From contig NZ_AUMP01000002.1 of assembly GCF_000430745.1 (NCBI RefSeq), forward strand, positions 124,001 to 188,000: a stretch of 64,000 nt of DNA, written 5' to 3'. The translations under genes were made by a program, and so were the position numbers. Under the pieces are notes generated by a model. That model was not told the DNA's origin. It saw nothing but the letters and a program-made list of their open reading frames with translations, and ran no database searches. Of the stretch, positions 36,071 through 47,155 are shown in pieces (the first letter of the stretch is position 1; every line of letters begins with the position of its first letter). This stretch comes from Fictibacillus gelatini DSM 15865. Lineage in GTDB: Bacteria; Bacillota; Bacilli; Bacillales; Fictibacillaceae.

Positions 36071-37414
36071 CTAGGAGCGAAGCGGAATTTCTTGTAAGGG
36101 GGCTAATTGACCCTTAACTTCTTTCGTTTCCACCACATGTTTCTCTATATCATTTTCAAGTGCAAAGATTTTAATGAATAATTCTAACGATTCATCAGAA
36201 TTGGCTTCTGCCGCTAATTCTTTTATTCTCATGACCGGATCGCGCAATAATTGATTGACAATGCTTTTCGTATGTTTGCTCAATACTTTCTTCTCACGGT
36301 CGCTTAAATTAGGCATTTTCCGTTCGATGCTTTGCATTGTTTCCGCCTGAATGGCAAGTGCCTTTTCTCGCAAAGCTGAAATGACAGGAACAACGCCAAG
36401 CGTATTGACCCAGCTTTGAAACGCTACAACTTGCTCTTCGATCATTATCTCGATTTCTTCAGCTACTTTTCTACGCTCAGCAAGGTTTGCTTCAACGATT
36501 CCTTCTAAGTCATCAATATCATAAAGGAAAACACTGTCGATTTCATTTAAAGTCGGATCAAGATCACGCGGTACCGCAATATCGACCATAAATAGCGGTC
36601 TTCCTTTGCGGCGCTTCACAATCGATTGGACCATTTCCTTCGTGATGACATACGATTTGGAACCCGTAGATGTAATTACAATATCAGTATGAATTAAAAC
36701 GTCTGCCATTTTCTCCATAGGGTGAGCGGTGCCTTTAAATTTCCCGGCAAGCTCTTCCGCTTTTTCAAAGGTCCGGTTTATAACATTCACCTTGCCGACT
36801 CCATTTGCATGCAAATGTTTAGCGGTTAATTCACTCATTTTGCCGGCACCGATAATAAGGATATTTTTATCATTCAATCCGCCGAAAATTTTCTTTGCCA
36901 ACTCCACGGCCGCATAGCTCACTGAAACTGCATTTTCGCCAATTTCCGTTTCTGAATGACAGCGTTTTGCAAATGTAATGGCTTGTTTAAACAGATGGTT
37001 AAAAATCGTTCCTGTCGTTCCTTCTTTTTGGCCGAGTAAGAAACTGTCACGAACCTGTCCTAAAATTTGCGTTTCTCCTAATACCATCGACTGAAGGCCC
37101 GATGTCACTTTAAATAAATGTTCAATTGCATGATCGCTTTCTTTTATAAGTAAAAACGGCGACAATTCGTCCTTATTGATTTTAAACCAATCCGCAAGAA
37201 AAGCTTTCATATAATAACGGCCGGTGTGAATTTGATCAACGACTGCATAAACTTCCGTTCGATTGCAGGTTGAAATGATGACACATTCAAGTATGCTCTT
37301 GGTTTCTTTAAGTGCTTTCATCGCCTCTGATAATTGTTCAGGGCTAAATGAAACTTTTTCTCTAATTTCTACTGGTGCAGTTTTATAATTGATCCCAACA
37401 ACTAGTATGTGCAT
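36071..37414 (-). CDS. hemA: Glutamyl-tRNA reductase
   Basis: HemA reduces glutamyl-tRNA to glutamate-1-semialdehyde with NADPH, the committed step of heme synthesis. The 447-aa protein has the thioester cysteine in [14 protein letters not shown] (about residues 44-57), the substrate region [21 protein letters not shown], the NADPH site [15 protein letters not shown] and a C-terminal dimerisation helix bundle. It heads the hem operon, downstream of an extended -10 promoter. Confidence 0.97.
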   Translation of the reverse strand: MHILVVGINYKTAPVEIREKVSFSPEQLSEAMKALKETKSILECVIISTCNRTEVYAVVDQIHTGRYYMKAFLADWFKINKDELSPFLLIKESDHAIEHLFKVTSGLQSMVLGETQILGQVRDSFLLGQKEGTTGTIFNHLFKQAITFAKRCHSETEIGENAVSVSYAAVELAKKIFGGLNDKNILIIGAGKMSELTAKHLHANGVGKVNVINRTFEKAEELAGKFKGTAHPMEKMADVLIHTDIVITSTGSKSYVITKEMVQSIVKRRKGRPLFMVDIAVPRDLDPTLNEIDSVFLYDIDDLEGIVEANLAERRKVAEEIEIMIEEQVVAFQSWVNTLGVVPVISALREKALAIQAETMQSIERKMPNLSDREKKVLSKHTKSIVNQLLRDPVMRIKELAAEANSDESLELFIKIFALENDIEKHVVETKEVKGQLAPLQEIPLRS

Positions 37415-37459
37415 CCACTCACCCCCTTTTAAATATGTATGAATTCATTCTCCTAGAGT

Positions 37460-37468
37460 ATTATACCA
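37460..37468 (-). promoter_or_regulatory. Extended -10 element of the hemA promoter
   Basis: TGGTATAAT on the minus strand is a perfect TATAAT with the TGn extension. The -35 region is poor (ACAATA/TACAAT). The leader to the hemA ATG is about 40 nt. I saw no clear PerR box, although hemA is PerR-controlled in B. subtilis. Confidence 0.6.
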
Positions 37469-37615
37469 TGTTTGTCGATCGATATTGTATTTAAATGTGA
37501 AAAGACTTTGAAACGTGCTATGATAAGTAAATGAATCGCGTTTTCTTATCATAGTTTACCCCACGAAAAAACGCGAGTCAATGCAGCAAAATCGGTGTTT
37601 GTTATGGAGGATATT

Positions 37616-38080
37616 ATGAAACGTCAAGGTATTTTTTCTGGAATCATATTATTAGGAATCGGCTTATTTTATCTCATTCCTCAATTACATATGTCAGTTT
37701 TAGAACCGTTTTTAACATGGCCGACAATTCTTGTACTAATAGGGGTTGCATTTTTATTAGAACAAAATTCTAAAGATGCTTCTTTTTCCGGCGTGCTTTT
37801 GCTTGGCCTTGGCATCCATTTTTACGCTGTGAAAAATGTCGCTGGCTGGCCAGGCGGGATCGAAATGATGATCCTGATTATTTCATTAGCTTTTCTTTAT
37901 CAATATAAAAATACGAAAGATGGATTGGTTGCTGGGATTGTTCTTCTTATTGTTTCCGGAGCAACCCTTCTCTTTCACAGCCATTCATTTCCAGAAGTCT
38001 GGTATTCGACCATTACACAGTTTCGTCCTTATGTTTTACTAGTATTAGGCGCTTATTATGTTTTTATCCGCAAAAAATAA
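37616..38080 (+). CDS. ysxD: YsxD-like membrane protein of unknown function
   Basis: This 154-aa protein lies between hemA and ysxC, the ysxD position in B. subtilis. It is very hydrophobic, with about six membrane segments in helix pairs (GIILLGIGLFYLIPQ, WPTILVLIGVAFLL, GVLLLGLGIHFYAV, and so on), a pattern like the LiaF/DUF5668 membrane repeat. The start is ATG 37616, preceded by TGGAGGATATT. It is transcribed opposite to its neighbours. The symbol is given from synteny; function unknown. Confidence 0.7.
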   Translation: MKRQGIFSGIILLGIGLFYLIPQLHMSVLEPFLTWPTILVLIGVAFLLEQNSKDASFSGVLLLGLGIHFYAVKNVAGWPGGIEMMILIISLAFLYQYKNTKDGLVAGIVLLIVSGATLLFHSHSFPEVWYSTITQFRPYVLLVLGAYYVFIRKK

Positions 38081-38111
38081 ACGAGAGCAAATTTGCCCTC
38101 GTTTATTTTAA
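38072..38111. terminator. Bidirectional terminator between ysxD and ysxC
   Basis: Arms AAATAAACGAG-GC and GC-CTCGTTTATTT with A- and T-runs at either end lie between convergent genes; the ysxC stop codon is inside the hairpin. Confidence 0.8.
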
Positions 38112-38687
38112 ATAGCTTTCAATTGTACTCCATGCAGAATCTTTCCCATGACCCGTTTCTGAAGAAAATAATATGATCGGATCTTCTGGTTCTTTATTTA
38201 AAGTATCTTTAATAATTTTTACATGTTTGTCCCATTTTCCTTTAGGCACTTTATCGCATTTCGTTGCGACGATAATGACCGGAATTTGATAATGTTTTAA
38301 CCAATCATACATTAATACATCATCTTTTGTCGGGGCATGACGGACATCAATCAGTTGAACGACCGCTTTCAATTGAGAACGTTTTAAAATATACGTTTCA
38401 ATCATTTTCCCCCATGCTTCCCGTTCTGATTTGGACACTTTCGCAAATCCATATCCAGGTACATCGACAAAATACATTTGATCATTAATTAAATAAAAGT
38501 TTAACGTTTGTGTTTTCCCCGGTTTTGAAGACGTCCGCGCAAGGCTTTTCCGATTGATCATTTTATTAATAAAGGACGATTTGCCGACATTTGATCTGCC
38601 GGCAAGTCCGATTTCTGGCAAGTTTCCATCCGGATATTGTTCCGGTTTAACTGCCGAAATGACAATTTCTGCTTTCGTTACTTTCAT
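38103..38687 (-). CDS. ysxC: Ribosome biogenesis GTPase YsxC/EngB
   Basis: YsxC is an essential TrmE-Era family GTPase needed for late 50S subunit assembly. The 194-aa protein has G1 [12 protein letters not shown] (about residues 27-38), G3 [11 protein letters not shown] (about 75-85), G4 ATKCDK (about 142-147) and G5 FSSETG near 176. Its start overlaps the lonA stop (ATGA), giving a lonA-ysxC translational pair as in B. subtilis. Confidence 0.97.
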   Translation of the reverse strand: MKVTKAEIVISAVKPEQYPDGNLPEIGLAGRSNVGKSSFINKMINRKSLARTSSKPGKTQTLNFYLINDQMYFVDVPGYGFAKVSKSEREAWGKMIETYILKRSQLKAVVQLIDVRHAPTKDDVLMYDWLKHYQIPVIIVATKCDKVPKGKWDKHVKIIKDTLNKEPEDPIILFSSETGHGKDSAWSTIESYLK

Positions 38688-41008
38688 TGCTTCTCTCCCA
38701 CTAAGGCATGTTTTAAAACTTCATCTAAATGCGACACCGGAATAAATGTAAGATCCTCTCGAACGCTTTCCGGAATGTCGTCAATATCTTTTTCATTTTC
38801 CTCCGGCAAAATCACTTTAAGGATTCCTGCACGGTGTGCACTGAGCGATTTTTCCTTTAATCCGCCAATCGGGAGGACTCTTCCTCTGAGCGTAATTTCC
38901 CCGGTCATGCCAACGTCTTTACGTACTGGCCTGCCCGTTAATGCAGATACGAGAGCCGTTGCGATCGTAATTCCGGCAGATGGACCGTCTTTTGGAGTAG
39001 CACCTTCAGGAACATGGATGTGAATATCGGTCTTTTCATAAAAATCAGGGTCAATGCCTAACTCATCAGCCTTTGAACGGACATAACTAAATGCCGCCTG
39101 AGCCGATTCTTTCATCACATCTCCCAGTTTACCAGTTAAAATTAACTTTCCTTTCCCAGGTGAAAGCGCAACTTCAATGGAAAGCGTGTCACCTCCGGCC
39201 GTTGTATACGCAAGTCCCGTTGCAGCCCCTACTTGATCTTCCATTTCTGCCTGACCATAACGGAATCTTGGCTTGCCAACATAATTTTCGAGATTTTTCG
39301 CAGTGATCACAACACGCTTTTTCTCCTCAGATACAAGCTGTTTGGCCGCTTTTCGGCAGAGGCCAGCGATTTGGCGTTCAAGATTACGAACTCCCGCTTC
39401 CCGAGTATAATTTCGAACGAGCTTGATAATCGCATCATCTTTTAGCTGAAAGGTTGATTTTTGCAAGCCATGTTCTTTAATTTGTTTTGGAACGAGGTGG
39501 TTTTTCGCAATGTGAAGCTTTTCCACTTCCGTATAGCCTGCGATTGATATGACTTCCATCCGGTCTAAAAGCGGGCCAGGGATCGTTGTCAGACTGTTCG
39601 CCGTCGTAATAAACATGACTTTCGATAAATCGTAAGGCTCTTCTATGAAATGGTCACTAAACGTATTATTTTGTTCAGGGTCGAGCACTTCAAGAAGAGC
39701 AGCGGAAGGATCCCCGCGAAAATCGCTTGACATTTTATCAATCTCATCTAATAGGAACACAGGGTTGATCGTTCCGGCTTTTTTCATCCCTTGAATCAAT
39801 CTTCCTGGCATGGCGCCGACATATGTTCTTCTGTGCCCGCGAATTTCCGCTTCATCCCGAACGCCTCCAAGGGAAATCCGGACAAAATTACGCCCTAAAG
39901 CGCGGGCGATGGAACGGGCCAGAGACGTTTTCCCGACGCCCGGAGGTCCGACGAGGCAAAGGATTGGTCCTTTTAAAGATTTCGTTAATTGTTGGACCGC
40001 TAAATATTCCAGCACCCGTTCTTTCACTTTTTCAAGGCCGTAATGATCTTCATTTAGTATTTTTTCCGTCCGGCGGATATCCAATTGATCTTTTGTTTCA
40101 TTTTTCCACGGCAAATTGATAAGCCATTCAATATAATTGCGAATGACCCCGCTTTCGGCAGACGTCGATGGGATTTTTTCGTACCGATCCAATTCTTTTA
40201 ATGCGACTTGCAAGACATTTTCGGGCATATTCGCGGCTTCAATTTTCTCTTTTAATGTTGAAACCTCGCCTAATTTTCCTTCTTTTTCGCCGAGCTCTTT
40301 TTGAATGGCTTTCATTTGTTCGCGCAGGTAATATTCTTTTTGCGTTTTTTCCATCGCTTTTTTAACACGTTGCCCGATTTTTTTCTCTAAACCGAGCACT
40401 TCTTTTTCATTATTAAGGATGGATATTAAATGATTTAACCGTTCTTTCACATCAACGATTTCAAGGATTTGCTGCTTTTCTTTTATTTTCAGTGATAGAT
40501 GTGAAGCAATAACATCAGCTAATCGTCCCGGTTCTTCAATGTCTTGTACAGACGCAAACGTTTCCGGCGTCACTTTTTTCGAAAGGTTTATGTATTGTTC
40601 AAATTGCTGAAGAACGGTACGCATAAGAGCCTGTCCTTCTACATCGACCGTATTGTTTTCCTCAAGAAGCTCAATTTCAACTTCAAAGTATTCTTCATTT
40701 TCAATGAAGTTTTTAATTTTTCCCCTTTGCAAACCTTCTACGAGAACACGAATCGTTCCATTTGGAAGTTTCAGCATTTGTGTCACTTTCGATAATGTTC
40801 CTACTTCATATATTTGTTCCTCTGTCGGTTCCTCAACTGCTACTTCCTTTTGCGAGGAAAGAAAAATCTCCTGATCGTCAAGCATCACCTTTTCCAGTGC
40901 CTGAACTGACTTTTCCCTTCCTACATCAAGATGAAGCACCATTGTCGGGTAAACCAATAGGCCCCGAAGCGGAAGAAGAGGAAGGATGCGGGTATTTTTT
41001 TCGCCCAT
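38684..41008 (-). CDS. lonA: ATP-dependent protease LonA
   Basis: LonA degrades damaged and regulatory proteins. The 774-aa chain has an N-terminal substrate domain and coiled coil (1-310), an AAA+ module with Walker A GPPGVGKT (about 353-360) and Walker [12 protein letters not shown]. The C-terminal protease domain has a Ser-Lys dyad, with Ser in KDGPSAGI (about 680) and Lys in [14 protein letters not shown]. This is the usual family length. A sigma-A-like promoter lies in the lonB-lonA gap. No CtsR heptad repeat is evident there. Confidence 0.97.
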   Translation of the reverse strand: MGEKNTRILPLLPLRGLLVYPTMVLHLDVGREKSVQALEKVMLDDQEIFLSSQKEVAVEEPTEEQIYEVGTLSKVTQMLKLPNGTIRVLVEGLQRGKIKNFIENEEYFEVEIELLEENNTVDVEGQALMRTVLQQFEQYINLSKKVTPETFASVQDIEEPGRLADVIASHLSLKIKEKQQILEIVDVKERLNHLISILNNEKEVLGLEKKIGQRVKKAMEKTQKEYYLREQMKAIQKELGEKEGKLGEVSTLKEKIEAANMPENVLQVALKELDRYEKIPSTSAESGVIRNYIEWLINLPWKNETKDQLDIRRTEKILNEDHYGLEKVKERVLEYLAVQQLTKSLKGPILCLVGPPGVGKTSLARSIARALGRNFVRISLGGVRDEAEIRGHRRTYVGAMPGRLIQGMKKAGTINPVFLLDEIDKMSSDFRGDPSAALLEVLDPEQNNTFSDHFIEEPYDLSKVMFITTANSLTTIPGPLLDRMEVISIAGYTEVEKLHIAKNHLVPKQIKEHGLQKSTFQLKDDAIIKLVRNYTREAGVRNLERQIAGLCRKAAKQLVSEEKKRVVITAKNLENYVGKPRFRYGQAEMEDQVGAATGLAYTTAGGDTLSIEVALSPGKGKLILTGKLGDVMKESAQAAFSYVRSKADELGIDPDFYEKTDIHIHVPEGATPKDGPSAGITIATALVSALTGRPVRKDVGMTGEITLRGRVLPIGGLKEKSLSAHRAGILKVILPEENEKDIDDIPESVREDLTFIPVSHLDEVLKHALVGEKQ

Positions 41009-41070
41009 ATTAACACCTCCAAATAGTGCTTATTGCTTGTTGCTATTGCAAATTCCCTAGTCTTTGTACA

Positions 41071-41099
41071 ATTCTACCTATAAAGCGCGTTTTTGTCTA
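41071..41099 (-). promoter_or_regulatory. Candidate sigma-A promoter of lonA-ysxC
   Basis: TAGACA (41094-41099), a 17-bp spacer and TAGAAT (41071-41076) on the minus strand, about 60 bp before the lonA ATG. Confidence 0.5.
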
Positions 41100-41124
41100 T
41101 TTTCAAAATCGCATTTTGCGAAGG

Positions 41125-41160
41125 AAAGCCCCCTCCTCATTACACTGAAGTCGGAGGGGA
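41125..41160 (-). terminator. Terminator of lonB
   Basis: Arms CCCCTCC and GGAGGGG at the lonB stop codon, followed by GCTTTCCTT on the minus strand. The loop is about 16 nt and the T-run imperfect. Confidence 0.5.
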
Positions 41161-42813
41161 CTGAAGAAATGACGATGCAGGAACAACCTGCTCTTCCTTG
41201 GTATCGAATTCATTAAATGCAAATTCAAACACTTCCGCTATTTTTGAAACGGTGATAATTTCTATTCCTTCGATTTCTTTCAACATGGCCTGGTCATTGT
41301 CTTTAGGAATTAAAACCCGTTTAGCCCCTGCTTGTTTCGCAGCTAAAACTTTCGCCATCACCCCGCCTACAGGCTTCACCCTTCCATGTATACTAAGCTC
41401 GCCAGTCATCGCCAGTTCGTTATCAACCGGTATTTCGTGAATAGCGGAATAAATGGCTGTAGCGATCGCAATCCCCGCAGATGGGCCGTCAACAGGCGCC
41501 CCGCCTGGAAAATTAACATGTATATCATAATGTGATGCATCAACACCCATATATTTCAATACAGTAATGACGTTTTCAACCGAACCTTTTGCAAGGCTTT
41601 TTCTTCTAATCGATTTGGCATTATTTCCGATGCTTTCTTCTTCTACAATGCCAGTAATGTTAATCGATCCTTGTTTTTTCGCTCTTAATGCCGTTACCTC
41701 GATTTCAAGCAAAGCTCCACTATTTGGTCCATAAACGGCAAGACCGTTCACTAAACCAACTTTCGCCTGATCGTTGATTTTTTTATTCGGACGCGGCATT
41801 AATTGGCTCGAATGGATGACCCATTCAACATCCGCCGTTTTAATGTGATTTCGGTTTTCCGTGATTGCCAGCCCTGCAGCAATTTGCATAATATTAACGG
41901 CTTCACGTCCATTTTTCGCATACTGGGATAACAAATCGACCGTTTCATCCTGTACCTTCATTTTAATTTTTTCTGCTGCCCTCATTGCAATTTGCTTAAT
42001 TTCATTTGGCTGTAATTCTCTGAAAAACACTTCAAGGCACCTTGAACGTATTGCAGGAGGAATTTCCTCCGGCGTTCTTGTCGTAGCACCTATTAAACGG
42101 AAATCAGCCGGAAGCCCATTTTTAAAAATATCATGAATGTGCGGAGGAATGTTGCTATTTTCTTCATGATAATAGGCACTTTCTAAAAAAACTTTGCGAT
42201 CTTCTAGCACTTTTAATAACTTGTTCATTTGAATAGGATGCAATTCTCCGATTTCATCAATGAATAGAACGCCGCCATGGGCATTTGTGACAGCTCCTTG
42301 TTTTGGTTGCGGAATTCCTGCTTGCCCCATTGCACCGGCCCCCTGGTAAATAGGGTCATGAACAGAACCGATCAAAGGATCAGCAATTCCACGTTCATCA
42401 AAACGAGCAGTTGTCGCATCAAGTTCGACAAAAACAGCGGTTGGGCGAAAAGGAGACTTTTGATTCCGTTTTGCCTCTTCAAGCACTAAACGCGCTGCGG
42501 CAGTTTTGCCGACACCAGGCGGTCCATAAATAATGACATGTTGCGGGTTAGGGCCACATAATGCAGCGCTTAATGCTTTAATGCCATCCTGCTGCCCGAT
42601 AATATCAGAAAATTTCCCCGGCCTGACCTTTTCTGCAAGAGGTTCCGTTAATGATATAGCCCGCATTTTTTTCAACTGGTCCATTTCTTTTTTCGATTCT
42701 TTATCAATACTAACTTTATGTGTGCGCTGATTTTTTAACAAATTCCAAAAGTATAGTCCGATCACGATTCCGAAAAACAGCTGAATGATGAGTGCGATAC
42801 CTGTCCAGTTCAT
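41140..42813 (-). CDS. lonB: Forespore-type membrane-anchored protease LonB
   Basis: LonB is a second Lon-type protease, forespore-specific in B. subtilis. The 557-aa protein lacks the long N-terminal domain of LonA and instead starts with a hydrophobic anchor (IALIIQLFFGIVIGLYFW). It has AAA+ Walker [14 protein letters not shown] (about residues 96-108), Walker B GVLFIDEIGEL and a protease domain with Ser in VDGPSAGI and Lys in GGVMAKVLAAKQAG. Orientation next to lonA matches B. subtilis. Confidence 0.96.
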   Translation of the reverse strand: MNWTGIALIIQLFFGIVIGLYFWNLLKNQRTHKVSIDKESKKEMDQLKKMRAISLTEPLAEKVRPGKFSDIIGQQDGIKALSAALCGPNPQHVIIYGPPGVGKTAAARLVLEEAKRNQKSPFRPTAVFVELDATTARFDERGIADPLIGSVHDPIYQGAGAMGQAGIPQPKQGAVTNAHGGVLFIDEIGELHPIQMNKLLKVLEDRKVFLESAYYHEENSNIPPHIHDIFKNGLPADFRLIGATTRTPEEIPPAIRSRCLEVFFRELQPNEIKQIAMRAAEKIKMKVQDETVDLLSQYAKNGREAVNIMQIAAGLAITENRNHIKTADVEWVIHSSQLMPRPNKKINDQAKVGLVNGLAVYGPNSGALLEIEVTALRAKKQGSINITGIVEEESIGNNAKSIRRKSLAKGSVENVITVLKYMGVDASHYDIHVNFPGGAPVDGPSAGIAIATAIYSAIHEIPVDNELAMTGELSIHGRVKPVGGVMAKVLAAKQAGAKRVLIPKDNDQAMLKEIEGIEIITVSKIAEVFEFAFNEFDTKEEQVVPASSFLQSPPTSV

Positions 42814-42875
42814 TGTTACCTCCCATAAGTTCTTATTTATGCTTCTAGTATCTCCGAGAGGTTCGTAGACTAAAC

Positions 42876-42905
42876 AAAAAAACAGCCATAAAGGCTGTTT
42901 TTTTC
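42876..42905 (-). terminator. Terminator of clpX
   Basis: Arms AAAAACAGCC and GGCTGTTTTTTT, clean T-run on the minus strand. A second hairpin (AGCGGGAATC and GATTCCCGCT, 42913-42941) precedes it after the clpX stop. Confidence 0.85.
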
Positions 42906-42971
42906 AATATAATAGCGGGAATCGGCAAGACTGATTCCCGCTTTTAAACAAATTTACGATTGTACGAAACA

Positions 42972-44246
42972 TTATGCACTTTCTTTTGGCGTTTCTTTTG
43001 GCGCCTCGATAATGGTGCCATCTTCAAGCTCCAGCTTCGGCGGAATTTTATCTGTGACGGTTTCTTTTGTGATGATACATTTGGCAACATCTTCACGCGA
43101 AGGAAGTTCAAACATAACATCCAGCATAATTCCTTCAATAATGGAACGAAGTCCACGGGCACCTGTTTTACGTTCAATCGCCTGTTTAGCGATTTCCTTC
43201 AATGCATCTTCCGTAAACTCAAGCTCAACACCATCTAAATCTAACAGTTTTTGATACTGTTTAACAAGCGCATTTTTTGGTTTTGTCAAAATTTCAACAA
43301 GCGCCTCTTCATCAAGCGGGGTCAAGCTTGCTGTTACCGGCAGACGTCCGATAAACTCTGGTATTAAACCGAAACGAAGCAAGTCTTCCGGAAGAACTTT
43401 CGATAAATATTCTCCTGCTTTTAATTCAGCTTGTCTTGATTCGGCACTAAATCCAATAACTTTCTTCCCTAAACGACGCTTAATAATTTGTTCAATGCCG
43501 TCAAATGCACCGCCGCAAATGAAGAGAATATTCGTCGTATCGATTTGAATGAATTCTTGATGCGGATGTTTGCGGCCGCCTTGAGGAGGCACACTCGCTA
43601 CCGTTCCTTCAAGAATTTTCAGCAGCGCTTGCTGAACGCCTTCGCCTGATACATCCCGCGTAATTGAAGGGTTTTCCGATTTGCGTGCAATTTTATCGAT
43701 TTCATCAATATAAATGATGCCTTTTTCTGCCTTCTCGACGTCATAATCAGCAGCTTGAATCAATTTTAATAAAATATTCTCGACATCTTCACCAACATAA
43801 CCTGCTTCCGTTAATGAAGTAGCATCTGCAATCGCAAATGGAACATTTAAAATGCGGGCAAGGGTTTGTGCCAGCAATGTTTTACCGCTTCCTGTCGGTC
43901 CAATCATCGCAATATTACTTTTTGACAATTCGACGTCATCGGCTTTTTGCGAAGAATTGATGCGCTTATAATGATTGTAAACCGCAACGGAAAGGGACTT
44001 TTTCGCCTGTTCCTGACCGATTACATACTCATCAAGAATTTTACGGATCTCCATCGGTTTTGGAATTTCCTTAAGTTCAACATCCTCTTCTGTACCTAAT
44101 TCTTCTTCCACTATTTCTGTACATAATTCAATGCATTCATCACAAATATATACACCCGGTCCTGCAACCAGTTTACGAACTTGATCTTGCGTTTTTCCGC
44201 AGAAAGAACACTTTAATTGCCCTTTTTCATCATTGAATTTAAACAA
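42972..44246 (-). CDS. clpX: ClpX ATPase subunit of ClpXP
   Basis: ClpX unfolds substrates for ClpP. The 424-aa protein has the N-terminal C4 zinc domain (CSFCGK at about 11-16 and ICDECIELC at about 34-42), Walker A GPTGSGKT (about 116-123), Walker [12 protein letters not shown] and the sensor-2 [10 protein letters not shown]. The ClpP-binding IGF-type loop is seen as [10 protein letters not shown] place the start at TTG 44246, giving [10 protein letters not shown] as in other ClpX proteins, with AGGGGTGA six bases upstream. The in-frame GTG at 44255 lies within that site. Confidence 0.95.
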   Translation of the reverse strand: MFKFNDEKGQLKCSFCGKTQDQVRKLVAGPGVYICDECIELCTEIVEEELGTEEDVELKEIPKPMEIRKILDEYVIGQEQAKKSLSVAVYNHYKRINSSQKADDVELSKSNIAMIGPTGSGKTLLAQTLARILNVPFAIADATSLTEAGYVGEDVENILLKLIQAADYDVEKAEKGIIYIDEIDKIARKSENPSITRDVSGEGVQQALLKILEGTVASVPPQGGRKHPHQEFIQIDTTNILFICGGAFDGIEQIIKRRLGKKVIGFSAESRQAELKAGEYLSKVLPEDLLRFGLIPEFIGRLPVTASLTPLDEEALVEILTKPKNALVKQYQKLLDLDGVELEFTEDALKEIAKQAIERKTGARGLRSIIEGIMLDVMFELPSREDVAKCIITKETVTDKIPPKLELEDGTIIEAPKETPKESA

Positions 44247-44608
44247 CAAAATCACCCCTAACCATTAATATGGATGAAACCAACTGAAAAAACAAAAGTA
44301 AAGCAAAAGATCCCTGTCAACGTTTTCTTTTTCTACTTAAAACCCGTTCAATAGGGCTTCAGTATATGTATTGGATTGTATCATATTTCCTTATGAAAAC
44401 GAAAATAAAAAACCTTAAAGCCATCGTTTTGGTATGTATTGAAAAAACTTTTGCTTTATATAAGTATGAACATTCCTATTCATTTTAAAACCTTAAATTC
44501 ATTTCCAGGAGATCTTATTACTTATTTCAATATAAATTCTCTTTTTTCCTGCTTTTTTAGTAAAAACAAGGCACGAAAGCCGCGCCTTGTTTTTATTCTT
44601 ATACTATA
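44247..44608. other. tig-clpX intergenic region
   Basis: About 350 bp hold the tig terminator at one end and the clpX promoter region at the other. A perfect TTGACA (44315-44320, minus strand) is present, but the sequence 17 bp downstream (TTTTGT) is a poor -10, so I do not call it firmly. No gene is supported here. Confidence 0.45.
44562..44594 (-). terminator. Terminator of tig
   Basis: Arms AAACAAGGC and GCCTTGTTTTT around GCGGCTTTCGT on the minus strand, ending in TTTTTAC. Confidence 0.75.
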
Positions 44609-45904
44609 TTATGCAACAGTTTTGCTGTTCTCGACAAGAAAATCGATTGCCTTACGAAGCTTAAGGTCAGCTTCAACTGCTTCATTTCCGCCTTGAAGAG
44701 CAAGCATTTGCTTAATTTTTTCAACTTCCATTTTGTACATATCAGCCATTTTTTGAAGTTCTTCGTTAATTTCTTCTTCTGTTACTTCAATTTTCTCTGC
44801 TTCTGCAATAGCTTCAAGTACAAGGTTTGTACGAACACGCTTCTCAGCATCTGCTTTCATTTGTTCACGAAGAGCTTCTTCATCCGTTCCCGAGAATTGG
44901 AAGTACAGGTCAAGATTCATGCCTTGCATTTGGAGGCGTTGTCCAAATTCTTGAACCATGCGATCAAGTTCTGTATTGATCATTGCTTCAGGAATATCAA
45001 TTTCTGCTCCTTCTACCGCCTGATCAATGACAGAGTCTTGAACATGATGTTCTTTCTCATGCTTCTTGCTTTCTTCAAGCTTCGTACGAATGGATGCTTT
45101 CAATTCGTCAAGTGTTTCAACTTCTGTATTTGCTTCTTTCGCAAAGTCATCGTTTAATTCAGGAAGTTGTTTCGTCTTGATTTCATGAATTTTCACTTTA
45201 AATACCGCAGGCTTTCCAGCTAGTTCTTCAGCATGGTACTCTTCTGGGAACGTAACGTTTACGTCTTTTTCCGCACCCGCTTTTTCACCGACTAATTGCT
45301 CTTCGAAGCCAGGGATAAATGAACCTGATCCGATTTCTAATGGATAGTTGTCCGCCTTGCCGCCTTCAAATGCTTCACCGTCAACATACCCGTCGAAGTC
45401 GATGACAACTGTATCGCCGTTTTCAACAGTGCCTTCCTCTTTAATGACAAGTTCCGCTTGTTGCTCTTGAAGCCGTTTCAATTCATTATCCACGTCTTCA
45501 TCAGTAACCGTTGTGTCAAACTCAGTAACTTCAAGCCCTTTGTACTCTCCAAGCTTAACTTCAGGTTTAACCGTTACTTTAGCTGTAAAAATAAGATTGG
45601 ATCCTTTTTCCATTTTTTCAATGTCCACTTCTGGACGGTCAACTGGCTCAATTCCAGTTTCAACAATTGCATCGCTATATGCTTTTGGCAATAATATATC
45701 AAGTGCATCTTGATATAAAGATTCTACGCCATACATTTTTTCAAACATTTTGCGTGGAACTTTCCCTTTGCGGAATCCAGGAACGTTTATCTTTTTAACG
45801 ACCTTTTTAAATGCCTGGTCAAGGGCTGTATCTACTTCAGAAGCCTCAACTTCAACGGTTAAGACTCCCTGATTCCCTTCTAACTTTTCCCATTTAGCAC
45901 TCAT
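44609..45904 (-). CDS. tig: Trigger factor
   Basis: Trigger factor is the ribosome-docked chaperone and prolyl isomerase that meets nascent chains. The 431-aa protein has the ribosome-binding N-domain with signature [17 protein letters not shown] (about residues 43-59), an FKBP-type PPIase domain (about 160-245, [22 protein letters not shown]) and a long helical C-domain. A strong promoter lies just upstream. Confidence 0.97.
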   Translation of the reverse strand: MSAKWEKLEGNQGVLTVEVEASEVDTALDQAFKKVVKKINVPGFRKGKVPRKMFEKMYGVESLYQDALDILLPKAYSDAIVETGIEPVDRPEVDIEKMEKGSNLIFTAKVTVKPEVKLGEYKGLEVTEFDTTVTDEDVDNELKRLQEQQAELVIKEEGTVENGDTVVIDFDGYVDGEAFEGGKADNYPLEIGSGSFIPGFEEQLVGEKAGAEKDVNVTFPEEYHAEELAGKPAVFKVKIHEIKTKQLPELNDDFAKEANTEVETLDELKASIRTKLEESKKHEKEHHVQDSVIDQAVEGAEIDIPEAMINTELDRMVQEFGQRLQMQGMNLDLYFQFSGTDEEALREQMKADAEKRVRTNLVLEAIAEAEKIEVTEEEINEELQKMADMYKMEVEKIKQMLALQGGNEAVEADLKLRKAIDFLVENSKTVA

Positions 45905-45963
45905 GAATTTCCCTCCAACATTCTTCTAAATATAATTACATTCGTGTCTATTACAACCACTCT

Positions 45964-45991
45964 ATTATAACATACCATCTATGTATTTCAA
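45964..45991 (-). promoter_or_regulatory. Sigma-A promoter of tig
   Basis: TTGAAA (45986-45991), a 16-bp spacer and TATAAT (45964-45969) with an upstream TG extension (TGTTATAAT). Confidence 0.7.
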
Positions 45992-46009
45992 CTGTCTATC
46001 CTTATCCCA

Positions 46010-47038
46010 TCACCTTTTGGACATCAAGCTATTTCGTAGTTTCTCTGCCGTTTGATCAATCATTCGCCTTTCTATTTGAAACTTCTCATAATCTTCATCC
46101 GTCCATTCCATTCCGCTTAGTTCTACTGCCGCTTTATAGAGTGCCGCCGCCCATAATAAGACATTTTGCGGCTCAGGCATTAAAGGATATAAAGCAAGGA
46201 CATAATCCCACCATATGGTCAATGCAAATTCGGCCAACGTCGGATTTTCATGTTCCAATAAATCTTCTATTTTCTCTTTTACGCCCGCATTAAACGAATT
46301 CTCGTAAATATTATACAGCCTTTCCGTATCGAACTCCAACGTCTGGCCGAATTTATGTATAATAAGTTTTTCACGAATCTCGTTATCTTTAAAATATTGG
46401 AGTATCATTGTTTTTACTGCCGGATGACCGGATGTTGAGCGAAGGAATTCACGAAATATCGGTAAAATAACTTGATCATCATAATGGCTTAATTGTTGAA
46501 CAGCTATCCATTCAGTATGTATTTCTTCATTATATAACATCTTTTCTAGTTGCTCGATTTCCTCTGTTGCTACTGCCTTTTTTCCAGTAGTATCAAGTTT
46601 ATGTTCATTCGGCTGCTCAAGCATTTTCCTTCCAAAGTGAAGCAATTGATAAAAAGACTCTGCCTGGCTGGCAGGCAACTTCTGTTCTTCCAACACAGCT
46701 TCGATACTCGCAACAACGGTTTCGTATTCAGAGAGCTGGACAAGGATTGACAAGTAGATTTGCAATACATCAAAATATTCTCCAATTCCTTGCTTTAACA
46801 TACGTTCGCATCTTTTTTTCGCTTCGTGAAGCTCTCCTAGCTCAATTAAGCTCAGAACCGCTCCCAGATTTCCCTGCGGATGCCCTGAATCTGATTGTAA
46901 CAGCTGATTAAAACAAACGAGCGCTTCTTTAAACTGTTTTGCTTTTAATGCAGCCATACCTTTTTCAATCAATCTTTTGGACAAGTTCGGAAAATGGACG
47001 ATTTTATCGTTTCCTTTTTCATTTTTGCTTTTTTTCAT
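46010..47038 (-). CDS. ysoA: TPR-repeat protein, YsoA-like
   Basis: The 342-aa protein sits between tig and leuD, the ysoA position. The N-terminal half holds tetratricopeptide-like helix pairs (LIEKGMAALKAKQFKEALVCFNQLLQ and HPQGNLGAVLSLIELGELHEAKKRCERML). The C-terminal half is helical without a clear motif (EKIEDLLEHENPTLAEFALTIWWDYV). It is soluble with no signal peptide. TPR proteins are scaffolds; the partner of this one is unknown. Confidence 0.85.
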   Translation of the reverse strand: MKKSKNEKGNDKIVHFPNLSKRLIEKGMAALKAKQFKEALVCFNQLLQSDSGHPQGNLGAVLSLIELGELHEAKKRCERMLKQGIGEYFDVLQIYLSILVQLSEYETVVASIEAVLEEQKLPASQAESFYQLLHFGRKMLEQPNEHKLDTTGKKAVATEEIEQLEKMLYNEEIHTEWIAVQQLSHYDDQVILPIFREFLRSTSGHPAVKTMILQYFKDNEIREKLIIHKFGQTLEFDTERLYNIYENSFNAGVKEKIEDLLEHENPTLAEFALTIWWDYVLALYPLMPEPQNVLLWAAALYKAAVELSGMEWTDEDYEKFQIERRMIDQTAEKLRNSLMSKR

Positions 47039-47109
47039 GGTAGTTCCTCACTTGAAGATCCTATTTGCACTAGTGTAACAAATTTCAAAGCGGGAAAACA
47101 AGCGAATCG

Positions 47110-47143
47110 TAAAAACCCCGTCCTTTTTATTGGACAGGGTTCT
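47110..47143 (-). terminator. Terminator of the ilv-leu operon
   Basis: Arms AACCCTGTCC and GGACGGGGTT around AATAAAAA, then TTTTACG on the minus strand. Confidence 0.8.
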
Positions 47144-47155
47144 CATCGTTTTAGA

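Noticed and set aside
41009-41139. CtsR or CIRCE heat-shock operator upstream of lonA
   Set aside because: No GGTCAAA heptad repeat or CIRCE inverted repeat is visible, although lonA is CtsR-controlled in some relatives.
44439-44696. 85-aa plus-strand ORF between clpX and tig
   Set aside because: It crosses the tig terminator and the 3' end of tig in antisense, so it is not a credible gene.
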